Positions 1 through 10,591 of a stretch of DNA of 64,000 nucleotides are shown here, piece after piece. The translations under genes were made by a program, and so were the position numbers. This stretch comes from Adiantum capillus-veneris (lineage: Eukaryota > Streptophyta > Polypodiopsida > Polypodiales > Pteridaceae). A model generated the notes under the pieces. That model saw only the letters and a program-made list of their open reading frames with translations, was not told the DNA's origin and ran no database searches. The stretch is taken from NCBI GenBank assembly GCA_014529385.2, contig CM043958.1, forward strand, positions 121,550,817-121,614,816, written 5' to 3'. How positions within the stretch are numbered: position 1 is the stretch's first letter; each line of letters starts with the position of its first letter.

Positions 1-99
1 ACACATTGTGTGCATGTCAAAATCGGAGATTCTGGAGGCGGAGACGAGATGTCCATGTCAATTTTGGAGTTGGCTATGCACAAATACACGCAACCACTA

Positions 100-109
<10 letters not shown>

Positions 110-150
<41 letters not shown>
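110..150. repeat. (CT)n microsatellite
   Basis: An almost pure CT dinucleotide run, GA on the minus strand. It lies in the presumed leader of the minus-strand element. Short open frames crossing it translate to Ser-Leu or Arg-Glu repeats and are not genes. Confidence 0.95.
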
Positions 151-154
<4 letters not shown>

Positions 155-192
155 ATAGCGCTATCTCTCAAAGTCGGTCTCTCTCTACTCAA

Positions 193-204
193 GCTCTGAT
201 ACCA
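193..204 (-). promoter_or_regulatory. Primer-binding site, tRNA-iMet type
   Basis: The minus strand reads TGGTATCAGAGC, the standard site complementary to the initiator-Met tRNA 3' end used by plant copia elements. It starts two bases after the LTR terminus, as expected for first-strand priming. Confidence 0.75.
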
Positions 205-206
205 AT

Positions 207-403
207 TGATGGGTGTTGTTGTTGCGGAGTGTGCGAGGGAGGGAAGCATGCAAGAGGGAAGGGGATGAAGCACAAAGATAGGTTGGTTTGGTGGAGAGGA
301 AAGTAAGAGAGAGTTAACTCTCGCACTTTCTCTCCCTATGTTGATTAGGAAAAAAAACGAGTAAGGGTGGTTTCCCACGGCCACTTGGCCTACATCCCAA
401 CAC
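207..403 (-). repeat. Short LTR (5' LTR of the minus-strand element)
   Basis: On the minus strand the segment opens TGTTGGGATG and closes CCCATCA, giving an imperfect TG..CA inverted terminus of about 197 bp. It lies directly beside a primer site on one flank and copia coding sequence on the other, so the element appears to have inserted into the older copia copy to its right. The second LTR is outside the window, so neither pair identity nor a target duplication can be checked. Confidence 0.6.
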
Positions 404-2092
404 ATACTTTGCGTGACAATAAATTGGATGCACCTTTGTCTAGTTGTACTCGTTTAGGTTCTCGCCATGCATCTTATGTATTAGATTGTTACGCTTTGGC
501 TGTTTCTAACTTGTGTGATGTAGAGGAACCTTGTCTTTTGATAAAGCACATAATCCTGGAAATTGGATGGCTGCCATGCAATCAAAATATGATTCACTTA
601 TAGAAAATAACACATGGACTTTATGTGATTTGCCTCCTAGAAAAAAATTCATTGGTACGAGTGGGTTTACAAGTTGAAATGTATGCCGGATGGTGAGATT
701 GATTGCTATAAAGCTCAACTTGTTGCAAAGGGTTATGCACACTAGAAAGGCATAGATTATGAAGAGACTTTTCCTCCCACTTGTCGCATGAGTATTGTGC
801 GTTTTCTATATGCATTGGTAGCTCATTTAGGAATCAGATATTGTTATTGCTAAATGGTGATATATTTGAGGAAGTTTATGTAACGCAACCTGGTGGTTTT
901 GTCAAAAAAGGACAAGAGGACAAAGTGTGCAAATGTAAGAAAGCTTTTTATGGGTTGAAGCATCCTAGTACTTGGTATGAGAAAGTTCACACTTATTTGG
1001 TTAAACAAAGATTTCATAATAGTCCAATGGAAACAACTTTGTAGGTAAAAGCATGAGAGTGATGTACTTTTCATTGTTGTCCTATATGTGGATGATTTGC
1101 TGATCATTGGTCTGAATGAGATACATATTACTAAACTTAAGGCTAATTTCAATGCCACTTTCAAGGTGAAATATATGGGGCTTACCTGGGATTACAATTT
1201 AAACAGTGTGATGGTGGTATTGCCTTGTGTCAAACGAGTTACATAGAGACATTGCTATGTAAGTTTGAGGACTAAAAACCTATTGCTACTCCCATGGAAA
1301 CAGGTTTAAAATTGGGTCTTTATGATGATGATGATCCTATCTATGTCACTCTTTACCAAACTGCGATTGGATGCCTTATTTATGCATACAACACAAGGCC
1401 ATATATTCAGTTTGTAGTCTCATAGGCCAACAAATTTATGCATAGCCCAGGTTCCAAGCATTGGCAGGATGTCAAGAGTATTTTTTGCTACTTGAGTGGC
1501 ACTTTACATCTTGGATTGTTTTATCCCAAGGGGGGATCATTGCCGCCTTTTACATGCTTTTTTGGACTCAGATTGGGTTGGTTGTTTTGACATGCGAGTG
1601 TCTACAAGTGGTTTTTGTTTCATGCTCGATAGCTCATGCATATCATGGTTGAGCAAGAAGCAACATACTGTGGCCACTTCCAATTGTGAGATTGAGCACA
1701 GGGCAGTCTTCATAGCTATGATTGAGTGTGTAGGGCTCACATGCCTTATGGAAAATTTGGGTGTTGGACAAGACACAACCAACATTATCTACAATGACAA
1801 TCAGAGCGCATTGGAAATTGCGAGGGACGCAGTTTTTCAAGCTCGCACAAAACACATTGAGGTGCATTACCACTATGTCAGGGAGAGACTTTCAGAAAGA
1901 GAGATTAGCTTGGCTTATGTGCCAATGCAGGACAACCTTGGAGATCTTTTCACAAAGGCATTTCCTCATGAGAAGTTCAAAGTGTTCCGCAAAGCTTTGG
2001 GAGCTTACTCCCCTTTGTGGATATATCATGCACTAAGGGCATGGCACTTTCCTATACATTATGTGCTAGCTCTTGTTCATCATATCACTCCC
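404..2092 (+). pseudogene. Decayed Ty1/copia pol (RT and RNase H)
   Basis: Fragments in several frames follow the copia RT order: a NWMAAMQSKYDSL and ENNTWTLCDLP block near 560-640, a DYEETFPPT-like block near 758-780, the GDIFEEVYVTQPGGF and AFYGLKHPSTWY blocks (about 855-980), and the catalytic YVDDLLIIG near 1084-1110. The RNase H domain (1496-2030) includes DSDWVGC, STSGFC, the DNQSAL motif and the terminal LGDLFTKA motif. Gag, protease and integrase are missing because the 5' part was cut off at the neighbouring LTR. Several stops and frameshifts separate the blocks, so no enzyme can be made. Confidence 0.9.
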
Positions 2093-2102
2093 AGGGGGGA
2101 TT
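2093..2102 (+). promoter_or_regulatory. Polypurine tract of the left copia element
   Basis: The AGGGGGGA run sits two bases before the TG that opens the LTR at 2103, the usual position of the plus-strand primer. It lies just after the RNase H frame, supporting the element's 3' end. Confidence 0.75.
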
Positions 2103-2323
2103 TGTTACCATATACATGAGGTAGTGATGTGTGTGAACGCACTTAGGACCATCAAGGCATTATATCCCTCACAAGGAGGTTCTTTCCCCCGTGCATTATA
2201 TATCACTCTAGGGCTAACTTATCTTTCCATTGCACACTAGGTAATACTACTCTCTATTGTGTGCCTTGAGCTTCTTCGTATTCTCCAATCTATTTGTGTT
2301 TCCCTGCAACCTTATTTCCAACA
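2103..2323 (+). repeat. 3' LTR of the left copia element
   Basis: A 221-bp segment bounded by TGTTACC and CCAACA (TGTT/AACA termini), immediately downstream of a polypurine tract and an RNase H frame. The 5' partner is not in the window. Confidence 0.75.
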
Positions 2324-2834
2324 CTTATTACAAGACTAGAGCTTTTGGGTTGCCTAGGCCTCACAATGCTGGGAAAGTGAAAACTCTGCTAAATGAAGAA
2401 ATACCCAAACATTGTGGAGAATACTATCATATAGAGGGAATGATGCCATACAAAAAATAGAAGTAGAAAAATTCCTTTGAGTATAATGTTTTTAATAACA
2501 TTCGGATGAATATAAGAAAAGTCCAATCTGCTATGGTGAGTTACTATAAAATGCAAGAAGTAGAATGTGAAGGAAAACTTGTATTTGTTATGAAACTGGA
2601 TGAGGCCCAAATTTAAAGATATCAAAAAATGGAAAGAGTATCTATATCCCTAACAAATAGAGCATTGGCTATATCTAGGGTAATTTAGATTCGCCATACC
2701 ACAAAAATCAATTTTAAATGGAGCTATGGTGGATTGGAGCAGCTCAAATACCAGTAGAGAACCACGATATGCTAAAATGTCTCTTTTTGCAGACTGACAT
2801 CCCTTCTATTATACAAAGTCAAAATGCAGGTAAC
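2324..2834. other. Unassigned sequence between copia LTR and fragment X
   Basis: No recognisable domain. Short plus-strand frames at 2332-2460 and around 2550-2620 look mildly coding-like, with mixed hydrophobic and charged residues. They may be decayed upstream parts of the fragment that follows, but stops occur every 40-60 codons. Confidence 0.4.
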
Positions 2835-3118
2835 ACCTCCATGTAGATGGCATGTGTGACTTCATTGTAGAATGGCACTTGAGTGCCGACCTTAATGCAC
2901 TGAAGTGCACGTTTGGTGTATGTGGAGGTGTCAATACCAAGTATCCATGTCTATATTGCATGGCAAGCATTAGAAAAAGAGGATGGCTTGTAGACCATGA
3001 AGTTGGGAAGTTGACTACCCATCATCTCTCATGATTTGGGATCCAAGCTTCCATATTCTATTAAGCCAAGTACATTTGAGAACAAGTGCATAGAGAGATG
3101 TGAAGTTTTCTCTCTTGA
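2835..3118 (+). pseudogene. Fragment X: CxxC-containing protein remnant, family not recognised
   Basis: The plus-strand frame 2852-3034 reads FIVEWHLSADLNALK, then GVNTKYPCLYCMASIRKR. A VEWxLSAD...NxxYPCxYC pattern looks like a genuine metal-binding or catalytic segment of a larger protein, but I cannot name the family. It stops at 3034. The last 178 bases (2941-3118) occur again, identical by eye, at 55740-55917, in both places directly joined to a Penelope-like element at the same base. It is therefore the flank of a duplicated PLE junction, not a free-standing gene. Confidence 0.45.
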
Positions 3119-4658
3119 ATGGAACCTTCTATGGAAGAAATGACGGGGGAAATTTTGATATGTTTTTGGAGTGGTGACCCGTACAACTTGAGGATTTTCT
3201 CAAGATCAAGAAGGGAGCCCTACCAAATGCCAAAGGCATCATCAATGTATCTTTTGAAAAAGAGAAGAGAGGGATGGGAGGGAAGGTTGATACTATCTTC
3301 CAGGTGACAAAGAAAGAGGCAGGCATAGACGACGTCAAAATTGGAACCCATGGCAGTACCTTTGATTTGTCGCCAACATTTTGCTTGGAAGGAGATGTAG
3401 TGGTGGTTAAGGACAAGAGAGGCCAATGAGAGGATGAGACTTGCTTTGGGTGAGGAAAAATGGTGCTGGATAGAGTTAGAGAGTGCAAGAAAGCCTTGTT
3501 GAATGGGAATGCTAGGGTATAAAGACTCAACGTCAAACGTGAAGAGAAGGACATTAAAAGGAAGGACAAGAGAGGAGATATCCTTGATGAGTGAAAAGGA
3601 ATCTTTGAAGTGTTGCTTCTTAGTGAAAAGGATAGGGAGAAGCTGGAAGTGGAGCCATATAGAGGCATGGTCCAGAACAAATCCACTATAAGAGCAAATG
3701 GGGCGTACTACTAAGGAGGGTTTGTGGATTTGAGGAAGTAGAAAAAAAGGGCAAGTTTTGAGTTTAGAAGAAAGAGGCTTAAGGATGAAAGCCTACTCTT
3801 TAGAAGAAAGAAGAGCACAATTGGTAAGAATGGAGGAAAGAAGTGAAGAGAGAAAGGAGAGGGGAGCTAAAGGCACGGGGGTGTAGGTAGAGGAATCTAG
3901 GAGATGTTTAGAGTCTTCCTCTACATACCAAGATTTGGATAAGATGACCGGTCGTAAATTTTCTGGCTTGATGATAATGGAAGGATCATTTTTTAAGGAA
4001 AGAAGAGCTTTCTTTAAAAAGGAAGGGGGTGAGAAGTGAGAAGACAAGAAGGAAGCTTTCCAAAAGCTGCTAAGCTGTGAAGAAAGAGAAGAGAAAATAT
4101 TTTTGAGATTAAGTGATGGAGCTGGTGGGTACCAAGAGGCATTGTGAAGAGAGAAAGGACTAGAGGGTGGGGAGACTTCTTTAAAAAAGAGCTTAAGTTG
4201 GTAGCTTCTTTCCAAATTAGAAAAAGATTGTTTTAGAGAGGAGAGAGTAGGAGGGGAGGGAGGAGGAATATATTTAAGGCGTAAACCAAGAAGCTTCTTT
4301 TCACAATGGAAAAGCGTACGTTTGGAGAGATTATGGCAAGCTAAGTTAGTGACTTTGTTTTCTAACTCAAAACCGATTGCTTTCCTAGAGTAATCACCGT
4401 GAAAAGAGAAGGGTTAGTAAGCGGAAGCCAATACTTGCATCTTCTTTTAAAAACTCCATAAGGGGAAGGAGTGGAGTGGGGTGTAATGGGGAATCTTCTT
4501 TTAGCAATGCCATAAATGGAAGGAGTGGAAATGGGTGTAGTGGGGACGTAAGTTGGAGAAGAGGGAGGAGGGGCCCAAAAAAGAGGAAAAAGGAGAGGTT
4601 TGGAGAAGAGCAAATGGACCTATGAAGTAGGGTGCTCAATGGCTACTTCCTCCTCCAT
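3119..4658 (-). pseudogene. Penelope-like element P2: N-terminal half and RT, 3' truncated
   Basis: Read right to left from the ATG at 4658, a Pro/Ser-rich N-terminus leads into LSKRTLSHCEKKLLGL near 4300, a block typical of PLE N-termini. It is followed by DPSIIIKPEN near 3970, a ValGluSerLeuTyr-type palm block near 3540, IKGTAMGSNF near 3350 and the catalytic RYIDDAFGIW near 3225-3255. Several frame changes break it. At 3119 the element ends abruptly against fragment X, before the thumb and C-terminal blocks seen in P1 and P4. RT identity is secure from the order of blocks; the copy is dead. Confidence 0.85.
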
Positions 4659-5226
4659 TGCAAGTTTTTTGAATATCTAGGTTTTTTAGGAATGTTGGAT
4701 AAGGGATGGGGAGATTTAGAGGGAAGAGGCAAACAGGTGGGAGAGGGGTGGTTAGAAAATGGAGGGGTATTAAGGGGTATTTGGAATATTTGAATAAAGG
4801 TGGAATGGGTGGGGGAAGATATGTACCACTCGAGCCTATGTAAACCGCTAATCAAGAAACCTTTGGTTGGATATTATAACAATAGGGGTCACATGTGGTT
4901 TCAAATACCAAAGAAACAGCTTAACGAAAACATTCCCAAGAACACGAGGTGGACACAAGGAAGTAAAAATTGGATCCTTGTTTGGTCGATTTCTAGTGCT
5001 GAATGTTTAGTGCACAAGATTTGTGGGGCCTTTGACCTGGGGATTTCACTAAAGTATATGTAACATAGCACATGTGTTCAATAGAAGGGATTTTATATTC
5101 TTGTAAAGTTATAGAAACATGTGTAGATAAGGCCTATAAGGGGTACTTTTAATCCATTCTGGTGAACGCACATGATATAGGAAAATTATACATAGTGAAT
5201 GTTCCGGACCTTGAACACAGAGAAAA
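4659..5226 (-). mobile_element. PLE 5' non-coding region (upstream of P2)
   Basis: This is one of three matching copies (the others are 53421-53992 and 57465-58034), each between a PLE start codon and a poly-G tract. No open frame of note is present. All three keep segments such as the one around the TTTGGTTGGATA stretch, so the region is a conserved untranslated part of the element. Being upstream of the coding strand, it probably belongs to the element's promoter-bearing terminal region. Confidence 0.65.
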
Positions 5227-5244
5227 GGGGGGGGGGGGGGGGGG
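5227..5244. repeat. Poly-G tract
   Basis: Eighteen G in a row (poly-C on the PLE sense strand) at the boundary between the P2 5' region and the tail of the next PLE copy. The same boundary is G-rich at 53993-54003 and 58035-58059. Confidence 0.95.
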
Positions 5245-6048
5245 TTCTCTGATTACATCAAACTCTAGACTTCTATCTCATGGACATGCATTAAAAAAAG
5301 CCCTTATTTGTCATTATAAGGCCCCAGGGACCCTAAAAAAGAGGGGCCACAAGGGCCATTCTGCGCGCCCTTAAGGCCCCTCTTTTTTAGTGTCCCTGGG
5401 GCCTTATAATGACAAACACACACCAAGAACATGGATAGTGGACACAAGGAAGCAAAAAATGGTTGATGAGCATGATACAAGGTTTAGGTATTTTCCATTG
5501 GGGGAGGGGGGAGTTTGCTATGAATACATCAAATTGCACACTTCTATCTCATAGCCATGGATAAAAAAAGATTGTATTTGCCATTTTAAGGCCCAGGGAC
5601 CAGGGACCCTCAACAAGAGGGGCCACAAGGGCATGAGAATGGCCATCTAGGCCATAGCAAAATGGGGGGGGGGGAGGGGGGGGGGGGGGGGGGAAGTTCT
5701 TGCTCTATGTACATCCAACATCACATCTTTATATCATCCTCATACACAATTTTGATTGCCAATTTTTTCCATGTAAGCCCCCAAGGCCCTTTAGCAAGGC
5801 TGCGCCACAACGGCCGACGGCAAAATGTCCATCGGGACTTTTGGATGGGGTTTTTGCGCGCCCTTGTGGCCAGTCTTGCTGAGGGCCCTGGGGGGGGGGT
5901 CACTTTAAAGTGAAAACAAGTACAAAATTATTGTGTATGAGGATGATACCAGGTTTGGTGTATTTATGAACTTAAGCGAGCGAAATATACCAGAAAAAGG
6001 AAAAAAAACTTGTAATAAGGATAAGAAAGGGGGTCGGGGATGACAACA
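5245..6048. repeat. PLE inter-copy region with nested hairpins
   Basis: No gene. It holds a near-perfect 42-bp inverted repeat (5307-5348 with 5375-5416), a second imperfect one (about 5778-5814 with 5856-5895) and an interrupted G tract at 5664-5693. The arms share a GGCCACAAGGGC motif that recurs at about 5343 and 5618 and in the equivalent region 54050-54340. The region lies between the stop of PLE P1 and the next copy's 5' region. Confidence 0.7.
5307..5416. repeat. 42-bp inverted repeat with 26-nt loop
   Basis: Arm 5307-5348 is the reverse complement of 5375-5416 except for one base, both containing TTATAAGGCCCCAGGGA-type sequence. The loop contains CTGCGCGCCC. In RNA it would form a very stable stem. 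It could be a small foldback insertion or a structural part of the PLE terminal region; no TIR/TSD pair is obvious. Confidence 0.85.
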
Positions 6049-6099
6049 CAATTAACAGTAACGCGTTTCGCTATATTAAGCTCTTCAGTAGTGTTAATT
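6049..6099 (-). ncRNA. Hammerhead ribozyme motif, copy 1 (type I, minimal stem III)
   Basis: The minus strand carries, in order: a stem I strand (complement of 6089-6099), the core CUGAAGA (complement of 6082-6088, matching CUGANGA), a stem II hairpin GCU-loop-AGC (6070-6081), GAAA (6066-6069), a self-complementary CGCG (6062-6065) and the second stem I strand ending near 6049. Stem I pairs about 10 of 11 bases. Type I hammerheads with a stem III so short that two copies must pair through it are known from Penelope-like elements, and this copy lies in a PLE inter-copy region. No activity is shown; the cleavage-site base here would be U rather than the preferred C. Confidence 0.75.
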
Positions 6100-6459
6100 C
6101 TTTACAGGATTGGGGGCTTCTTAAATAAGGGTAAAGGGTTGGGGGTTGCAAACCCAAGGTAGGTACAAAGGTGAGGATTAAGAGGTTTTTAGGTACAAAG
6201 AAATAAATACAAGAATCTTTGGTACAGAGAAGTAAATACTATTCAAAATTTGGTACGTTGTGCCATTGAGGAGGTAATATCAAGATAAGAGAGGCTAGAA
6301 GGGGCAAGGCATTAAGTGCAAAATAGGGGGGAGAATCATCTCATTGAAAGCACCAAAAAAGGGAAAGGGATAGGATACAAAACAAAATATTGACATCCAA
6401 TTGGGGGGGGGGGGGGGGGGGGGGGCTGGGGGAGGGGGAAAGAAGTACTTAGAGGGGTG
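6100..6459 (-). mobile_element. PLE P1 3' untranslated tail with poly-G tract
   Basis: Non-coding sequence between the P1 stop (about 6460) and the hammerhead motif. It contains a 23-G run at 6403-6425 just after the C-terminal frame. It matches 54536-54873 downstream of PLE P4. Confidence 0.7.
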
Positions 6460-7813
6460 TTAAGAATTGGAAGGGAGTGCGGAGAGTTGGAGGTTAAGCA
6501 TATTCTCGAAATTGGGCGCATTGAGCCAACAAATAAGGGTCTTGATTAGATGGGATAATTCGGGCGTGGAGCCAAGCAAAAGGGAGAGAGGTTTAATCAA
6601 GGAATGAGAGAGATTAAGTTTGCGCGTAAAGGGTGAAAAGGGAATTTTTACCACAAAGGGGGGGTCTTTTGATACCAGTTTTTTACCTTAGGAGAGAGTC
6701 CCTATCATTGTAAGAGATAAGGGAGAAACAATTACGGAGAAGAGTTTGGGGGTACCCCCTTGCTCTAAGTCTTTGAAAAAACAGGGCACGAATGGTAAGA
6801 AAGCCCTCGAAGGAGCTCTCTCTAAGGATATATCTTTTCAGCTCTGAAATGATAAAAGCGACTTTCTGGTGTGTTGGGTGCCAAGATTGCCAGGGAATGT
6901 AGTTGTAAGAGTTAAGACTTTTTTGATAGCAATGATAGCAATGAGAGTCGAGAATCCCTGTATGAGAAAAAGAGGGTCCTTTGAAGAAATGAATGTCAAG
7001 GATGGAAGCTTCTATGGAAGAAATGACAGGGGAAATTTTGATATGTTTTTGGAGTGGTGACCCGTACAGCTTGAGGATTTCTCAAGATCAAGAAGGTGGC
7101 TCTGCCAAATGTTAAAGGCATCATCAATGTATGTTTTGAAAAAGAGAAGAGAGGGATGGGAGCGAAGGTTGATACTATCTTCCAGGTGACAAAGAAAGAG
7201 GCAGGCATAGACGGCAACAAAATTGGAACACATGGCAATACCTTTGATTTGTTGCCACATGTTCCTTGGAAGGAGATGTAGTGGTGGTTAAAGACAAGAG
7301 AGGCCAACGAGAGGATGAGACTCGCTTTGGGTGAGGAAAAATGGTGCTGGATAGAGTTAGAGAGTGCAAGCAAGCCTTGGTGAATGGGAATGTTAGGGTA
7401 TAAAGACTCAACGTCAAACGTGAAGAGAAGGACATTAAAAGGAAGGACAAGAGAGGAGATATCCTTGATGAGTGAAAAGGAATCTCTGAGGTGTTGCTCC
7501 TTAGTGAGAAGGATAGGGAGAAGCTGGAAGTGGAGCCATATAGAGGCATGCTCCAGAACAAATCCCCTATAAGAGCAAATGGGGCGTCCTACTAAGGAGG
7601 GTTTGTGGATTTTAGGAAGTAGAAAAAAGGGGCAAGGTTTGAGTTTAGAAGAAAGAGGCTTAAGGATGAAAGCCTGCTCTGTAGAAGAAAGAAGAGCGCA
7701 ATTGGTAAGAATGGAGGAAAGAAGAGAAGAGACAAAGGAGAGGGGAGCTAAAGGCATGGGAGTGTAGGTAGAGGAATGTAGGAGATGTTTAGAGGCTTCC
7801 TGTACATACCAAG
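6460..7813 (-). pseudogene. Penelope-like element P1, C-terminal part (palm, thumb, tail)
   Basis: This is the downstream half of a PLE whose start lies at 53420; the two halves are separated by element A. From right to left: FFLLPKIHKPSLVGRPICS near 7600, FTFDVESLYPNIPIHQG near 7420, ISFQGTC near 7260, YIDDAFNIW near 7120, then the thumb-region and C-terminal blocks (RARGYP near 6750, KIPFSPF near 6640). These are the ordered RT blocks of PLEs. Frame changes occur near 7260 and after the YIDD block. I see no GIY-YIG endonuclease after the RT, so it resembles endonuclease-lacking PLEs, though loss by decay cannot be excluded. Confidence 0.85.
7809..7813. other. Left target-site duplication of element A
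   Basis: CCAAG here and CCAAT at 52626-52630 flank the 44.8-kb insertion. The uninterrupted PLE copies P2 and P3 read ...TACCAAG(A/G)TTTGGAT at this point, which fixes the insertion site and explains the five bases, with one later substitution. Confidence 0.8.
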
Positions 7814-8752
7814 TGTTAGAAGCTGGACACACCCTGGATACACACTACGGAAACTGACTTCTCGACAGATTATCATTTTTTGTAAATATTCATTTATTGA
7901 GAAAACTCAACATTTCACCTTGTAAATATTGGGGCTTACAGAAGTTTCCAGATTGTATCCCAGTTTTGATAGTTAGATTGAGTAGATGGTTGATTTGGAA
8001 CTTTAGGGTTTGAGAATTGTAAGGTATTTATACCACTTTTTGACCTTAATGAAAGACCTTTTGTAATTTTTAAAAAAGTTCTAAGTCTGTGAGTGAGCGT
8101 ACTGTGTACTAGAGAGTGTGTGAGCTTCATCTTGATGCTACGTGTGCACCGGTGGTCGGAATCGAGTGCGTAGAAGTGCAACGTGTTGCCCTCGATGAGA
8201 GCTACGTGCCGATACCTACATTGCGCGCGTACGGTCCGGTTTTGCGAGCTCCTTCTACGAGCTTCATCTGGTGATTTGGTGAGCATACGTTGTCCGATTT
8301 TGCATTGCAGCATATCCACGCGTTCACATTGAGTAGAGCTACACAGTAGGCACTTTAGATTTCGGAAACGAAGACCTGTATATTTCGGCCAGACATCCTA
8401 CATGATTTTGCACCAGGTGTTTTGGGTTGGGGTTTTGGTTCATAAACCTTAGGGAGAGCGACCTATTGGTGTTAGTAGGGTCTTCTTTAAGTTCTGTGGT
8501 GTTTTGAGATTGTTTGATGGGTGTTCGGCTCTAGAAAGTGTTGTAGGAAGTTTCCTCGCACTCTTGAAGGCTGTGACTTAGACATTGGGTAGAGACCTCT
8601 GTAGGAATTAGTTAGGAGTCGGTGAAGTGTAGGTTGACACCTTATGCTTGCTTCCACGTGCCTGCGGTGGGTGGAGCTTCGTCCTTAGCTGGCAAATCTT
8701 GTTAGGTGAGTTCTCATTGTGCTGACGTCCGTCACGGCGTATCCGTGCAACA
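7814..8752 (+). repeat. Element A 5' LTR
   Basis: A 939-bp LTR starting TGTTAGAAGC and ending CAACA, followed by a primer-binding site. A TATTTATA box lies at 8025-8032. The last 100 bases resemble the end of LTR-B (shared GCGCCTGCGGGTC-type and GAGTTCTCGCT blocks), showing that A and B are related families. At 8391 it holds a single AGACATCCTAC half of the family palindrome. Homologous LTR copies start at 42188, 43173, 44158, 45154 and 46136. Confidence 0.9.
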
Positions 8753-8753
8753 T

Positions 8754-8770
8754 TGTCGCCGTTGTCGGGG
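8754..8770 (+). promoter_or_regulatory. Element A primer-binding site, tRNA-Asp type (degenerate)
   Basis: TGTCGCCGTTGTCGGGG differs at two positions from TGGCGCCGTTGCCGGGG, the complement of the plant tRNA-Asp 3' end. It starts two bases after the LTR. Confidence 0.75.
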
Positions 8771-10591
8771 AAGAAAACCTTAGGTAGGTGACCGAGACTA
8801 GTCCTTGAGGATAGGGATTTTTGGCTTGCCACAAGAGTCTCATTTTACATATAGAAAGGACCAGAGGGTGGAGGACTCTCTAGGTCTTAGAGGGAGTCTA
8901 GGAAGTGCGTGTCTGTCCTAGATCCTTCGACTTAGGTAGATTTAGGTAGACTGAGATAGTTTTAGGTATTACTTGAGTTCTTGAGTAGGAGTTGGAGTGG
9001 TAGAAGCGGTGAGAGGAGATCTTGAGAGTTTGGAGAGGCCAGAAGCAACCAAAACACCATTATCACCATTTCACATGATGAGTAGGAGTAGAGTAAGTAG
9101 GGCATCATGATTCAGGATCTAGAGCACTTCATGCATGGATACTTGCTTGGTAAATTCATCACAAGGTTGTAAAAGACGCAAAAAGATGCAAAAGTGTGTT
9201 TGAAAGGTGAAGTGAAGTCCAAAAGTTACTGTGAGTGTTTCTGATAGAGCTGCAGAGCATCAGGAGCATTTCTGTCAGAAAAAAAATTAATTTTAAGCTA
9301 GGAGACATCCTACGCGTAGGATATCTACAGGCTAATCTGGTGGAAATTTTGGGATTTTGAGTTGACCAGTGTGTTCGAAAGGTGGGGTTTATCCTATTAT
9401 CAACTGTAAAGTGGAAATTTGACCATATCTTGACAGGATAAGGCCAGATAGACTGAAATTGCCAGACATCCTACCTAAATTGTGCCAAAGCATTATTTTA
9501 AGACCAAAACCATAGGATGGCTGCATGAGCATGATCTGCATGATAGGTTGAGTGAATGAGAGGGGTTTCATCTCATTTGGGTGAGAAAATTGGGTTCAAA
9601 GCAGACTTTAGCACTTTTGACTGAAAAAGGCAAGAACAGCTAAAATTGGGGACTTTTGAAATCCAAACCAAAATCTAAGCATACCACTGGGTTGCTGACA
9701 TCAAGGGGAAGCTGTGGGTCAAGTCTGGGGTCAAACAGGCCAAAAAGACATCCTACGCGTAGGATGTCTTCTGTGTGATTTTGCACTCCAAACCTAATTT
9801 TAAGCATACCAAAGTGATCAGCAACTCAAGGGGAGCCTGTGTTTTGAATTTGAAGCCATTCTGATGAAAAAGACATCCTACGCGTAGGATCTCTAAATCA
9901 AGAAATTGAAGCCAGATACTGACAGTGGGCATAGCAAGGTGTTGTATAGCCCGAGGCAAGCCTCCTAGTCAATTTTGGTCCAAATTGGAGTTGATTAGAC
10001 GGATCAAGATCAACAACAGGCTGTCGGAACAAATTTTTGATCCATTGACCAGCTTATAGGTGTCCAAATCAAAAAGTAAAAACAACCGTGGACTCAGCAC
10101 ATCAAGGGGAATCCATAGTGCAAAAATCTAGGCAAAACAAAGCAAGAGACATCCTACGCGTAGGATGTCTATTGGGGCCTACTGAAGAGAAAATTTGACT
10201 GGGCTTAGACACCGAGATTCCATTTGGCTTAAGGGTTCCAGAATTTGTTTCAGAAGTGAATTTGGACCTTGTTTGTCCATTTGACGGAGCAAAGACTGAA
10301 TTTAGACTTTTTCACATAAATTGACCAACATCAGAGGGAAGTACAGTTCCAGATTAGCAGACCTAATCCAGAACATTAGCAGTGTATAAAATACAGTAGT
10401 GGTTGAGATTAACTCTCCAATTATATCAATCATTACTAAGATAACCTCTAGCAGATAAATGCTTTGATTCGATTGCCGAAATTAAACGCTTGTGTACAGG
10501 TAGGTTCAGCAGCAAAGCAAGAAGTTGTGCGGAGACTTATCCTTTGCCAGGTGAGTGGTTGGATTTGTGGTAAATTGCACTGATAAGTTTG
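8771..10591 (+). other. Element A leader (5' untranslated region)
   Basis: About 1.8 kb with no credible gene. It carries four copies of the 24-nt palindrome (listed separately), an extra half-site near 9468, and repeated spacer blocks such as AAGCATACCA...AGGGGAAGCTGTG that show the palindromes sit in degenerate tandem repeats. Gag begins at 10592. Confidence 0.75.
9303..10171. repeat. Palindrome cluster A1 (4 copies, CCTACGCGTAGG version)
   Basis: Copies at 9303-9326 (one mismatch), 9746-9769 (perfect), 9871-9894 (one mismatch) and 10148-10171 (perfect). Each is the arm AGACATCCTACG followed by its reverse complement. The second-to-third spacing is 125 bp, exactly as in the B leader. The cluster lies between LTR and Gag. 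Confidence 0.95.

Larger units (their letters stand above)
1..206 (-). mobile_element. Leader of a minus-strand copia-type LTR element (rest outside the window)
   Basis: Read on the minus strand, the 197-bp LTR at 207-403 is followed two bases later by a match to the initiator-Met primer site (193-204 is its complement, GCTCTGATACCA), then by a GA-rich leader. The element therefore runs leftward out of the window and only its 5' end is visible. No coding domain can be recognised in these bases. The assignment rests on the LTR/PBS order, which is the same as in the complete copia element at 46995-52535. Confidence 0.6.

Noticed and set aside
8-405. Open frames across the CT repeat
   Set aside because: Ser-Leu and Arg-Glu runs from a dinucleotide microsatellite within an LTR element leader; no coding signal.
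3129-3686. Long Ser/Leu-rich open frames on the minus strand of PLE copies (also 55928-56479 and 7175-7561)
   Set aside because: They are a neighbouring frame of the true RT frame (which carries the YIDD block), kept open by base composition.
6061-6066. ACGCGT in the hammerhead stem III as a link to the ACGCGT core of the gypsy palindromes
   Set aside because: A six-base match in unrelated elements with different flanks; best treated as coincidence.
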